From positions 1,240,001-1,304,000 of the forward strand of contig NZ_JADNYL010000001.1 in NCBI RefSeq assembly GCF_017168195.1: a stretch of DNA of 64,000 nt. Reading direction: 5' to 3'. This document shows positions 28,367 to 37,238 of this stretch, piece by piece (within the stretch, counting starts at the first letter, position 1; each line of letters begins with the position of its first letter). A model generated the notes under the pieces. It saw nothing but the letters and a program-made list of their open reading frames with translations. It made no database searches and had not been told where the DNA came from. The translations under genes were made by a program, and so were the position numbers. This DNA is from Thalassotalea sp. G2M2-11. GTDB taxonomy: Bacteria; Pseudomonadota; Gammaproteobacteria; Enterobacterales; Alteromonadaceae.

Positions 28367-28402
28367 AGTGAACCTAAGTTAAAGTAAAGTGGTATTTTAA
28401 GG

Positions 28403-29349
28403 TTAAAGGTTGCTAAAAGATGGCAGCGCAGCAAATGCTCCCTTTTTTTGGCAGGTATATGCACCACATTTAATACCGAACAGCACGGCGGATGAAAGTT
28501 GTTCTGGCTTTTCAATCATGTTATCTAATGTCTGTTTATTGGTTGATAAGGCACTTGTTAGATTAAATAAAAAGCCACTGATGAAGCTATCGCCTGCGGC
28601 GGTAGTGTCAACTGCGTTAATGGAGGGAACTTCGAAAGTGCTGGTATGACACGGCGTGATTAGCTTTACTGCATTTGCACCATCTGATACAAGAATAAGT
28701 TTAACGCCCAGTGATAACAAACGGTCATAATATGCCTCAAGGCTTATTTGTTTCGTGTTTGCTAAATATTCCGCTTCATCTTTACTTAATTTAACAATAT
28801 CACTTGTGCTGAGACAGGCTTCAACTCTGCTAGGTAATAAGGTGAGATCATGCCAAAGTTGTTGCCGTAAATTAACGTCAAAACTGATGATGGCATCATT
28901 CATTTTGGCATCCTCGATAGCATAAAGGGTATCTTGATGCATAGATTCACTGGTTAGTGTATTCGAGCAAAAATGAAATACTGCAATATTTTGCCAGTTT
29001 ATTTCATCAATTTGGGGACGACCGTATTGAGTATCAGCAGTATTATGGCGATAAAAGTTAAAGGATCGTTCACCTTGAGGATCTAAACTAACCAAAACCA
29101 CCGCTGTATTTGAGTTTTTAACTTGTTTTATGTAGGAGTATCAACCCCTTCAAGTGTGAGCTGCTCCATGAGCATAGTTCCAAAATTATCTTCACTTATG
29201 CCTCCAGCAAAGTAAGCTGAACCTCCGAGTTTAGCAAAGGCTACGGCGACGTTAGCTGGCGCTCCACCGGCAAGTGGTACATAACAACTGTTGGTATCGT
29301 CGGGTAAAAAATCGACTAAAACTTCGCCGAAACTAAGTAATGATTGCAT
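28403..29349 (-). pseudogene. Frameshifted PfkB-family fructokinase
   Basis: Two overlapping frames together give one fructokinase. The first part (29128-29349) starts MQSLLSFGEVLVDFLPDD, with AAAGGT upstream of the ATG at 29349, and has PLAGGAPANVAVAFAKLGG. It ends with GVDTPT and a stop. Shifting by one base near 29135 gives YIKQVKNSNTAVVLVSLD and then the rest (to 28403), with the PfkB signature DTTAAGDSFISGFLFNL. The data fit loss of one base after GVDT. No slippery heptamer is present, so programmed frameshifting is unlikely. It is either an inactivating mutation or a sequencing error. Confidence 0.85.
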
Positions 29350-29409
29350 TGTGTTACCTTTATGAAAGCCCATAGAGTATGGGCTTTTTAATTTGATAAG
29401 TATTAAAAT

Positions 29410-31833
29410 TTAAAATTCGTATTTAAGGGTAATACTACTGGTTCTACCGTTGATTGTTCTTGCTCTGATGATATCACTGACAGGGATATTACCTTCTTCA
29501 GCTTCTGTTATACCTGTAGTGTCAAACAAGTTATTGACATTAAGTGCAACACTTAAGCTATCTGACAAATAATATTGAGCAAAAGCATTAACTTGTGTGT
29601 AACCATCAAATTTAAGAATATCCGCGGCGCTTTGATCGCCACCATCTTGTGCATAAGCGTCTGTGGTACCGATTAAACTGATACCCATGGAGCCTTTTTC
29701 AAAGTTATATCGTGAGATTAATGAATAAACAAAATCAGCCTGCCTTCTAGGAGTGTTTCCTACTGACGCAGGATTTAAACCGTCTTTAGTAATTTCAGCA
29801 TCTGTCCAAGTAAAGTTGGCGCGAACATCGAAATCACCAATGTAGTACACACTTTCTAATTCAATTCCTTTTGACTCGTAGACTCGGTCAAAGAATTTTT
29901 GGCTAGTTGCTTCAAAGTTCTGCTCTTCTGTTTCTGCAAAGAACCCTGTCGCAAATACAGATAAGTTATCATTACGGTACTTAACACCTAATTCATATTG
30001 ATCGACTTCATCAACCGCATCTTGCTTAGCGACAGAACCATCGGCTGCAATTTTGCCAAAGGCCAATCGATCCGCATTTGCTGTACCGCCATGACTGGCT
30101 CGAACAAAAACAGCTAAATCATTATTTAAAGTGTAATTTGCACCTATTGAGTACGAAGTATAGCTCCAGTCGTAATCTACAATAGCCTGGGAGGCGTTAT
30201 TAACTGATGAAACACTCATTTCTGGGACAGAAATGACGCCGTCTCTATTCATATCAATTTGTGACTGTACCGCACCTGCATAGCTGCCTGTAGCATTGCC
30301 GCTATCATGACGTACACTCGCATCGATTGATAATTTATCGAAAGTCGAATTAATAGATACATAGGGTGCACTTACATCATATTGCAAATCATAGTTTCTA
30401 GTACAACAATTACCCCAAGCTGGTACGCCGTAGGCAATTAAACCATTATCAGAGAAGCGAGTACCATCACTTGCATCGACATTAATCAATGCCGCATTAT
30501 TACCTTTAACTTCGGATAAATATGAATTCCATAACCAAGATTGTTCGATATTTTGTAATGATTTGTAGTAACCAAAGGTTATATCTGTGTCTTCAAATGA
30601 CTTGGTTAACTTTATATCATTTACCATAAAGTCTAAGTCGCTCATTTCAACATCAAAGGTATGAATACGCATTAAGTGAGCGCCTGTATATGCTTGACCT
30701 TGCTGAGGACCATTGGCATAAGTTAAGGTAGCACCCGTTCCGGCAATACTATTGGCAAGCGATTGACTGTCTTGAATACTTTCTGGAAACGGAGAAGTGA
30801 AGCTTCCCTTGGTTTTTGACGTTCTGAATCTATTTTCAATAGACCAGTTATTACTTAAATCAAATACGGCTTCTAGGCCGATAGACTCAACGGTAGGATT
30901 CATACCATCACGCATATCTGAGCGTCGTAAATTGCCATTACCATCTGTAGTTAACAATGATGTAAAGTAGGCTGAGTGAGGGGTATCCGATAAAGCATCG
31001 AAGCCAGATATTGATGAGCCATTCGATTTCATAGGCATAGGAAGATATGCCACAGTTTTATCATCTAAATGTTTGTAATAAAGACGGACATAGCCTTGAT
31101 TAAACTCTTTAGTTATATTGGCTTTAATTTGTCCACCGTTATTACCACTATAGCCAGTGTCTCTAGGACCTTCACCTTGGCGGTAAAAACCACCAATATG
31201 AAAATACATACTACTGTTTATTTCTGAGCCGAATTCAAAGTCAGTACGAGTGTGATCAAAATCTAAGCCTAGTGTCGTCGACACGCTACCACTTTCTGAT
31301 TCACCTGTTTTACTGATGATGTTAATAATACCGCCTGGAGCATTTGTTGCTAGGGTCGATGCAGAACCACCTCGGATCGATTCAATTGATGACATAGTGC
31401 TATCGACGCGAAGAAATATGTCGGCATTACCAAAGGCAATATCGCCAAATTGTAATAGTGGTAAACCATCTTCTTGTAGTTGTAAGAACTTTGCGCCTCC
31501 AGCGGCTACAGGCAATCCACGTACGGCTATATTGGCATTACCTTCACCGCCTGATGATTCAGAACGAACGCCAGGTATTGATCTAAATGCTTCGGCACTA
31601 GTTCTTGGCGTTGTGACTTCCATCTGCTCGTTAGACATACTACTAACAGATACGCTTGATGCCATTACTGTGGTGCCTTTTCCAACTACCCCTGTGACGA
31701 GAATGCGTTCAAAGTCGATCCCCTTTTTTTCTTTCTCTGTGTTATCCGTGATTGTTTCTGCAGCATGTAGATTAGAACAAACTGCTAATGCTAGCGAACT
31801 TAATAGGAATTTTTTGTATGTTGTAACTTTCAT
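29410..31833 (-). CDS. TonB-dependent receptor, probably for sucrose
   Basis: An 807-residue outer-membrane protein. The start is the ATG at 31833, with GGGGTG upstream. A signal peptide (LLSSLALAVCSNLHA) precedes a plug domain (SIPGVRSESSGGEGNANIAVRG, GGSASTLATNAPGGIINII) and a beta-barrel ending in the outer-membrane signature TLKYEF. The substrate is inferred from the neighbouring sucrose genes. A perfect 28-bp palindrome lies 56 bases upstream of the start. Confidence 0.9.
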   Translation of the reverse strand: MKVTTYKKFLLSSLALAVCSNLHAAETITDNTEKEKKGIDFERILVTGVVGKGTTVMASSVSVSSMSNEQMEVTTPRTSAEAFRSIPGVRSESSGGEGNANIAVRGLPVAAGGAKFLQLQEDGLPLLQFGDIAFGNADIFLRVDSTMSSIESIRGGSASTLATNAPGGIINIISKTGESESGSVSTTLGLDFDHTRTDFEFGSEINSSMYFHIGGFYRQGEGPRDTGYSGNNGGQIKANITKEFNQGYVRLYYKHLDDKTVAYLPMPMKSNGSSISGFDALSDTPHSAYFTSLLTTDGNGNLRRSDMRDGMNPTVESIGLEAVFDLSNNWSIENRFRTSKTKGSFTSPFPESIQDSQSLANSIAGTGATLTYANGPQQGQAYTGAHLMRIHTFDVEMSDLDFMVNDIKLTKSFEDTDITFGYYKSLQNIEQSWLWNSYLSEVKGNNAALINVDASDGTRFSDNGLIAYGVPAWGNCCTRNYDLQYDVSAPYVSINSTFDKLSIDASVRHDSGNATGSYAGAVQSQIDMNRDGVISVPEMSVSSVNNASQAIVDYDWSYTSYSIGANYTLNNDLAVFVRASHGGTANADRLAFGKIAADGSVAKQDAVDEVDQYELGVKYRNDNLSVFATGFFAETEEQNFEATSQKFFDRVYESKGIELESVYYIGDFDVRANFTWTDAEITKDGLNPASVGNTPRRQADFVYSLISRYNFEKGSMGISLIGTTDAYAQDGGDQSAADILKFDGYTQVNAFAQYYLSDSLSVALNVNNLFDTTGITEAEEGNIPVSDIIRARTINGRTSSITLKYEF

Positions 31834-31888
31834 TGTATTCACCCCGTATTTCTTTATAGCCTGTTTTTATAACTTAAGATATGTATTG

Positions 31889-31916
31889 TAATTATCTTAA
31901 TCGATTAAGATAATTA
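31889..31916. promoter_or_regulatory. 28-bp perfect palindrome, LacI-family operator
   Basis: Centre ATCTTAATCGATTAAGAT, extended by five matched A/T bases on each side. It is in the promoter region of the receptor-fructokinase-pgi operon, and the same 20-bp core recurs at 33396-33415. LacI proteins bind such TCGA-centred even palindromes; the regulator at 34947 is the evident candidate. Confidence 0.82.
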
Positions 31917-31998
31917 TTTGTTAAAATACAAATTAATTGCAAGTGTTTTTTTTAATATTCCTGTTTTTTTAAGTTAATTTATTGAAAAACAATAGGAT

Positions 31999-33228
31999 TT
32001 AATTGTTGTTTTTAGCTTTGGTTGGATCCGCTATTACGTTGTATATGGCGGCTAAAGCTAGCATAGCAGAGAAAAATGTGGCTAGATAAAAGCCATAAGA
32101 GACATGTCCAAAAAAGTCACTGACAACGCCCATTAGTAAAGGTGAAATCGCAGCCGATACGGCAGTAAAAAATAGAATAACACCAGCTACTGCGCCGTGC
32201 TTTTCTAGAGGAAAGCAACTGATCCCTTTAGAATTAAGAGTAGGGTAAATCATAGACATAAATAATCCTGAAAGAGGTAGGAGTATCACTGCAATGTCAA
32301 TCCCCATGATGGCTGTTGCTAAATAACATAGAAATACAGCGAATGAGAACCACAGCATGACACTTTGCCAGCTAAAATGTTTAAGCATCCAAACACCTAA
32401 AAACCTTCCTCCAGCACGTAGTGCAAAGAAAATCGTCAATGAATATGTGGCTAACCATGTTAACGAACCTTCATACTCTGCTAATAAAGTGGGCATCCAA
32501 ACATAAATAGCAACTTCTGTAGCCACATACAAAGCAATCGCGACTGAAAAGCCAACAGCGTAGGGATCTTTCATTACTTTAAGTGAATTCCTTAAACTAA
32601 TGTGTCCTTCATTGTGTTGTTTAGTGACTGGATACTTGGTTCGCATAGCAATTATGCATAACAGGACACAAAGTAACCCCGCACTTATATATAAGTATTT
32701 CCATGACACACCACTGACAAGTAAATAGCTCACTATCGCAGGGCCAGCCATAGCTCCTATACCAAAGAAGCCTTCAACTTTATTCATGGTGGATGTATGC
32801 TCTTTATTTGAGGATGAAATATCACCGATAAGTGCTAGAGCACCTGTTTTGAACAAGCCTATGGCTATTCCTATAAGTGCAAGCAGTGTTAAAAAGTAGA
32901 GAAAAGAGCTGCCGATAGAGAACAAAAAACATGCGAGAGCAAAAGTAGATAAACCAACTATGATCGTGGCTTTTCTTCCCCATTTATCAGCTAGATAGCC
33001 GAGCAATAAACCGCTAATAGCGATAAACGCCATAGGAATATAATGAAAAGCACTCGCTTGAGTTAAACTTAATTGGTAGGTTTTTATGAGTTCAGGAATA
33101 ATCACACCAACGGCATCAGATGTCATAGCAAAAACAAAAAACATCATATAAGTTAGTAGTTTAATTCTTGTTACAGAGGATGACTCTACCAGTGATTTAT
33201 TCAGTGCTAAGTTGCTTGTTTGATTCAT
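31999..33228 (-). CDS. MFS transporter, probably sucrose permease
   Basis: A 409-residue, 12-helix protein. The start is the ATG at 33228; the GTG nine bases upstream belongs to the ribosome site AGGTGAG. MFS signatures are GYLADKWGRKATIIVG between helices 2 and 3 and FGIGAMAGPAIVSYL. It would carry the sugar across the inner membrane. It is divergent from sucrose phosphorylase, sharing the operator at 33396. Confidence 0.87.
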   Translation of the reverse strand: MNQTSNLALNKSLVESSSVTRIKLLTYMMFFVFAMTSDAVGVIIPELIKTYQLSLTQASAFHYIPMAFIAISGLLLGYLADKWGRKATIIVGLSTFALACFLFSIGSSFLYFLTLLALIGIAIGLFKTGALALIGDISSSNKEHTSTMNKVEGFFGIGAMAGPAIVSYLLVSGVSWKYLYISAGLLCVLLCIIAMRTKYPVTKQHNEGHISLRNSLKVMKDPYAVGFSVAIALYVATEVAIYVWMPTLLAEYEGSLTWLATYSLTIFFALRAGGRFLGVWMLKHFSWQSVMLWFSFAVFLCYLATAIMGIDIAVILLPLSGLFMSMIYPTLNSKGISCFPLEKHGAVAGVILFFTAVSAAISPLLMGVVSDFFGHVSYGFYLATFFSAMLALAAIYNVIADPTKAKNNN

Positions 33229-33395
33229 TTCTCTCACCTGTTATTAAACTTCTTTTATGCGATGTTTGCTGTTTGCCAACAGACATAATGAAAAGAAGTT
33301 TACCTTATAAATAATTTTAGACCTTCCAATGTTTCGTGCTCATTTTCAGAAAAATAAAATTATTCTTGATTAAAGTTGTATTGTGTATAAATATA

Positions 33396-33415
33396 TATCT
33401 TAATCGATTAAGATA
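33396..33415. promoter_or_regulatory. 20-bp perfect palindrome, LacI-family operator
   Basis: TATCTTAATCGATTAAGATA, between the divergent MFS and sucrose phosphorylase genes, 25 bases before the latter's start. It is identical to the core of the 31889 palindrome. Confidence 0.82.
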
Positions 33416-33440
33416 CAACTTAAACTTAAATGGTAAATTT

Positions 33441-34913
33441 ATGAAGAATAATGTTCAGCTAATTACTTATGTTGACCGTTTATCGGGTACAGATATCCAA
33501 GGGTTAAACAGCATATTAAAAGAGCAGCTTGCAGGCTTATTTTCTGGGGTGCATCTATTGCCTTTTTATTATCCGATTGATGGTAGCGATGCGGGGTTTG
33601 ATCCTATTGATCATACTGTTGTTGATAGTCGGTTAGGGGATTGGCAAGACATTAAAGTGTTAGGTGAAGGTCATGAATTAATGGCTGACCTTATTGTGAA
33701 TCATATTTCGGCGCAGTCAAAAGAATTTAAAGATGTCTTAACTAAAGGTAAGCAGTCACCATATTGGGATTTATTTTTGACCAAAGATAAAGTGTTTCCT
33801 GACGGTTTAACTGATGAACAGCAAAAGAAAATTTATCGTCCAAGACCAGGGAGTTGTTTTACTGAGTTCTCATTGCCAAATAATGAGACAGCGGAGTTTT
33901 GGACTACTTTTACGGATAATCAGATCGATATAGATGTTAAGTCAAACCTTGGTCAAGAATATTTATCTCGTATTTTACAAACTTTTGCTGACAATAATAT
34001 TAAAATGATTCGCTTAGATGCCGCTGGTTATGCAATTAAAAAGGCGGGTTCAAGTTGTTTTATGTTAGATGAAACCTTTGAATTTATCGATGAACTCTCT
34101 CAACAAGCAAATAAGTTAGGTATTGAGACACTCGTCGAGATCCATTCATACTATCAGACGCAAATTGCCATAGCCAAGCGGGTTGATCAAGTCTATGATT
34201 TCGCGCTTCCTCCGCTAATTTTACATAGTATTTTCAGTCAAGATTTTACTGCTCTGGTTAAGTGGCTTTCGATATCACCCAAGAATTGTATCACTGTGTT
34301 AGATACTCATGATGGTATCGGTATTATTGATGTAGGTCCTATGGATGGTAAACCCGGCTTACTTAATGATAGTGAAATTGATAGTTTAGTTGAGCAAATC
34401 CATATTAATAGTAAAGGGGAAAGTCAAAAAGCAACTGGTGCCGCAGCAAGTAATGTTGATTTATACCAAGTAAATTGCACATACTATGATGCACTTGGTA
34501 AAAATGATTTTGATTATTTACTTGCCAGAGCTATTCAGTTTTTTTCACCAGGCACACCTCAAGTTTATTATGCTGGCTTACTCGCTGAAGGAAATGATAT
34601 GGCGTTGTTGTCAAGCACAAATGTGGGGAGAGATATAAATCGACCCTATCTTAATCAGGAGCATGTGGCACAAGTGAGCCATAAGCCTTTTGTGAAAGCT
34701 ATGTTTGAGTTGATTAAATTACGTAATAGTTGTCAGGCATTCGATGGTGAATTTTTGGTAAATTGTCAAACTACTAATTTAACAATTAGCTGGAAAACTA
34801 GTGAACAGAGTGCAGAGTTAATGGTAAATTTAGCTAATCGTGATGCGCAAATAACGATTATAGAAAATGGTAGTTCAAGGATCATTAACTTAGCTGAGCT
34901 ATTAAATGCTTAA
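33441..34913 (+). CDS. Sucrose phosphorylase (GH13)
   Basis: A 490-residue enzyme, the family's normal length. I start at the ATG at 33441 (MKNNVQLITYVDRL), not the longer frame from 33336. The catalytic residues are all present: nucleophile D193 in MIRLDAAGYA, acid/base E233 in VEIHSYY, and D291 in LDTHDGIG. YPIDGSDAGFDPIDHTVVD is the family's characteristic loop. It cleaves sucrose with phosphate to glucose-1-phosphate and fructose in the cytosol. The operator overlaps its promoter. Confidence 0.93.
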   Translation: MKNNVQLITYVDRLSGTDIQGLNSILKEQLAGLFSGVHLLPFYYPIDGSDAGFDPIDHTVVDSRLGDWQDIKVLGEGHELMADLIVNHISAQSKEFKDVLTKGKQSPYWDLFLTKDKVFPDGLTDEQQKKIYRPRPGSCFTEFSLPNNETAEFWTTFTDNQIDIDVKSNLGQEYLSRILQTFADNNIKMIRLDAAGYAIKKAGSSCFMLDETFEFIDELSQQANKLGIETLVEIHSYYQTQIAIAKRVDQVYDFALPPLILHSIFSQDFTALVKWLSISPKNCITVLDTHDGIGIIDVGPMDGKPGLLNDSEIDSLVEQIHINSKGESQKATGAAASNVDLYQVNCTYYDALGKNDFDYLLARAIQFFSPGTPQVYYAGLLAEGNDMALLSSTNVGRDINRPYLNQEHVAQVSHKPFVKAMFELIKLRNSCQAFDGEFLVNCQTTNLTISWKTSEQSAELMVNLANRDAQITIIENGSSRIINLAELLNA

Positions 34914-34946
34914 TCGTTAGTTTTAAAACCATAATAATAGGTAAAC

Positions 34947-35978
34947 ATGACAGAAAAAAAAGTGTGGACGCTCAAGAGTGTAGCAAAAGAATTAGGTGTG
35001 TCGAATGCGACAGTTTCCAATGCCTTTAATCGACCAGATCAGCTGTCAGCTAAGAAACGAGATGAGATTTTAGCGTCTTGTCAAAAATTAGGCTATTCAG
35101 GGCCTAATAAAGCGGCACAATCATTACGAAAAGGTTTATTTAATATCGTTGCATTGGTCTTGCCTGATAGTGTTGAGTATATGATCACTGATCCCGTAGC
35201 TAGTGACTTTGTTAAAGGAGTTTCTTCTGTCCTTGAAAAGAGTAAAGTCAATTTATTATTGTTTTCTGGTGTTTCAGATAATATTAATGCGGTTGCTGAC
35301 TTTGTTGATGGATTTATTTGTTATGGTTCTCCTCGAAATTCAGCCTTGATAGAACAGTTAAAAAATACCCCCAAGAAAGTGGTAACTGCTGATTTTGATA
35401 TAGATAGAAAAGCATCTGTTGGTATTAATAATGAGCAAGCCGCATTTGAAATTGCCTCCTTGGCGATTAAATCGCCTGAGGATGATGTGGCTATTCTTGG
35501 TTTACGTTTACTTGATTCAGATTTAACCTGCCGAGTATATGATTTACCACAAATACATGCTCAAAGTTCTATTTCTCACCAGCGATTACATGGTTATCAA
35601 AAAGCTATTGAGCAGTTTGGGGTTAATTTAAGAAATGATCGCGTGTGGAATATCCCGCAAAGTAGTCATCACTTTGCTCAGATTGCTGTGAGAGAAGCTC
35701 TACACTCAATGCCTAGACCTAATGTTTTACTATGTATGAGTGATGTTATTGCATTAGCAGCAATGAAAGAAATAAATGCTTTAGGGTTGAAGATCCCTGA
35801 TGATATTAGGGTGGTGGGCTTTGATGGTATAGGTGAAGCATTACGTGCGACGCCAACGTTGACGACCGTACATCAAAACAGTGCAGAGAAGGGGATTAAA
35901 GCGGCTGAGCTTTTTATTGAACGGGCAACCAATTCAGCCACAATCCCTTATCATATTGAACATGGAGAAAGTTGTTAA
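34947..35978 (+). CDS. LacI-family transcriptional regulator of the sucrose locus
   Basis: A 343-residue protein with an N-terminal LacI helix-turn-helix (TLKSVAKELGVSNATVSNAF) and a periplasmic-binding-fold effector domain (LLCMSDVIALAAMKEI, GFDGIGEA). It lies 33 bases after sucrose phosphorylase. It very likely binds the palindromes at 31889 and 33396 and so controls its own operon, the MFS gene and the receptor operon; the inducer is inferred to be sucrose or a product. Confidence 0.92.
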   Translation: MTEKKVWTLKSVAKELGVSNATVSNAFNRPDQLSAKKRDEILASCQKLGYSGPNKAAQSLRKGLFNIVALVLPDSVEYMITDPVASDFVKGVSSVLEKSKVNLLLFSGVSDNINAVADFVDGFICYGSPRNSALIEQLKNTPKKVVTADFDIDRKASVGINNEQAAFEIASLAIKSPEDDVAILGLRLLDSDLTCRVYDLPQIHAQSSISHQRLHGYQKAIEQFGVNLRNDRVWNIPQSSHHFAQIAVREALHSMPRPNVLLCMSDVIALAAMKEINALGLKIPDDIRVVGFDGIGEALRATPTLTTVHQNSAEKGIKAAELFIERATNSATIPYHIEHGESC

Positions 35979-36385
35979 AAGCTAGGTATAGATAGATGTT
36001 TTAATTCCTTATCTAAAACTATCGTTAATGCCAGATAATACCCTAGAGCCGGGGCAGAGGGCATCTTGACTCAACTGATTCAATGGAGTGTCGTTAGTGT
36101 TATTAATATCATGAAAATTGCTTGAGGTTGGGTCAAAATAAGGTAATCGTTTGATAACTGCTTTATTGGTTTTTGTCGAAATAAATGTAAGCTATAACGA
36201 AAACATAAAGGCATCATTTCGTCTATATTTATGTAAATTAAGGAAAATTCACGTAAATATATTGATTTATTTACAAAAAAATAACATCAGTCGGTAGTTT
36301 ATTCAGCTACAATGTATACCATTAATATCAAATAAGAGCCTTAAAAGGTAATTCTTTTATATCATTTATTGAGGTTGACTATTTA
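35979..36385. other. Intergenic region carrying a duplicated gene 3' end
   Basis: No intact gene is seen. Bases 36010-36142 duplicate the end of the oxidoreductase beta gene (see the repeat). The rest is AT-rich and must hold the promoter of the sulfotransferase gene. A GTAAATA/TATTTAC inverted repeat lies at 36253-36274. Confidence 0.7.
36010..36142 (-). repeat. Direct repeat, left copy: displaced 3' end of a 2-oxoacid oxidoreductase beta gene
   Basis: Bases 36040-36136 are identical over 97 bp to 44957-45053, and the match continues less exactly to 36010. The minus strand reads DPTSSNFHDINNTND...RVLSGINDSFR and a TAA stop. The six differences from the intact gene beyond the identical core are all synonymous, so this is a once-functional gene end, not random similarity. 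Confidence 0.92.
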
Positions 36386-37216
36386 ATGAGTCAGTATCAC
36401 TTTATCTCTGGACTTCCCCGCTCTGGCTCTACGCTGTTAGCAGGCATTCTTCGACAAAATGATTTATTCCATTCGGCTATGTCTAGCCCTGTAGCTGGGC
36501 TAATGAATGGCACGCTTGAGCAAATGGCGGCAGGCAGCGAATTTCACTCGTTTTTTGATGATGCTAAGCGTAAGCAAATGTGCCAGGCGATATTCTCTGC
36601 TTACTACAGTGAACACCAAGACAAGCATGTTATTTTTGATACCAATCGCATCTGGTCTGCCCGTATGCATCAGTTGGTTGAGCTTTTTGACCACAATTTT
36701 AAAATGATTTGTTGTGTTCGTAATCCTGCTTGGATTATGGACAGTTTTGAGCGTATTTATCGTAAAAATCCGTTTGAATACAGCCGTATGTATAGTTCGC
36801 AAATGCGTCAAACCGTTTATTCTCGCTGCGAAGCTATGATGAGTGCGCAAGGTGTGGTAGGCAGTGCCTGGACAGCGTTGAAAGAGGCGTATTACGGTGA
36901 GTTTTCAGAGCAGCTGTTGTTAGTTGATTATGATTTATTAGTGAGTCAGCCTGAGCAGTGCATGCAACTTATTTATCAGTTTATTGACCAGTCATTTATG
37001 GCTCATGATTTTGATAACGTTGAATATCAAGAAGGTGAGTTTGATGCCCAATTAGGGGCTAAAGGCTTACATACGGTGAAAAAGAAAGTGGCATTCACAC
37101 CACGGCGCAGTATTTTACCGCCTGATTTATATGAAAAATACAGTGAAATGGCGTTTTGGCAAGATACCACAGGGACGTCTGCCAGTATCATTTCACCTAA
37201 AAAATCCAATAGTTAA
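36386..37216 (+). CDS. Sulfotransferase-family protein
   Basis: A 276-residue protein. The PAPS-binding P-loop motif is near the N-terminus (FISGLPRSGSTLLAGIL), and the 3'-phosphate contact region is MICCVRNPAWIMDSFERIY. It would transfer sulfate from PAPS to a carbohydrate, protein or small molecule in the cytosol. It lies 22 bases upstream of the giant surface-protein gene on the same strand, so co-expression and modification of that protein or its ligand are plausible but unproven. The region is inside the bracketed segment. Confidence 0.85.
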   Translation: MSQYHFISGLPRSGSTLLAGILRQNDLFHSAMSSPVAGLMNGTLEQMAAGSEFHSFFDDAKRKQMCQAIFSAYYSEHQDKHVIFDTNRIWSARMHQLVELFDHNFKMICCVRNPAWIMDSFERIYRKNPFEYSRMYSSQMRQTVYSRCEAMMSAQGVVGSAWTALKEAYYGEFSEQLLLVDYDLLVSQPEQCMQLIYQFIDQSFMAHDFDNVEYQEGEFDAQLGAKGLHTVKKKVAFTPRRSILPPDLYEKYSEMAFWQDTTGTSASIISPKKSNS

Positions 37217-37238
37217 CGCTAGTTAAAGAGGACTCGTT

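Noticed and set aside
29120-29142. Programmed frameshifting in the fructokinase
   Set aside because: No slippery heptamer or downstream structure lies before the stop; the shift point reads ACTCCTACATAA.
33336-33440. N-terminal extension of sucrose phosphorylase
   Set aside because: It would be translated through the operator; homologues begin at the ATG at 33441.
36253-36274. GTAAATA/TATTTAC inverted repeat similar to that at 25478
   Set aside because: The spacing differs (8 against 5) and the sequence is AT-rich, so a shared site is not supported.
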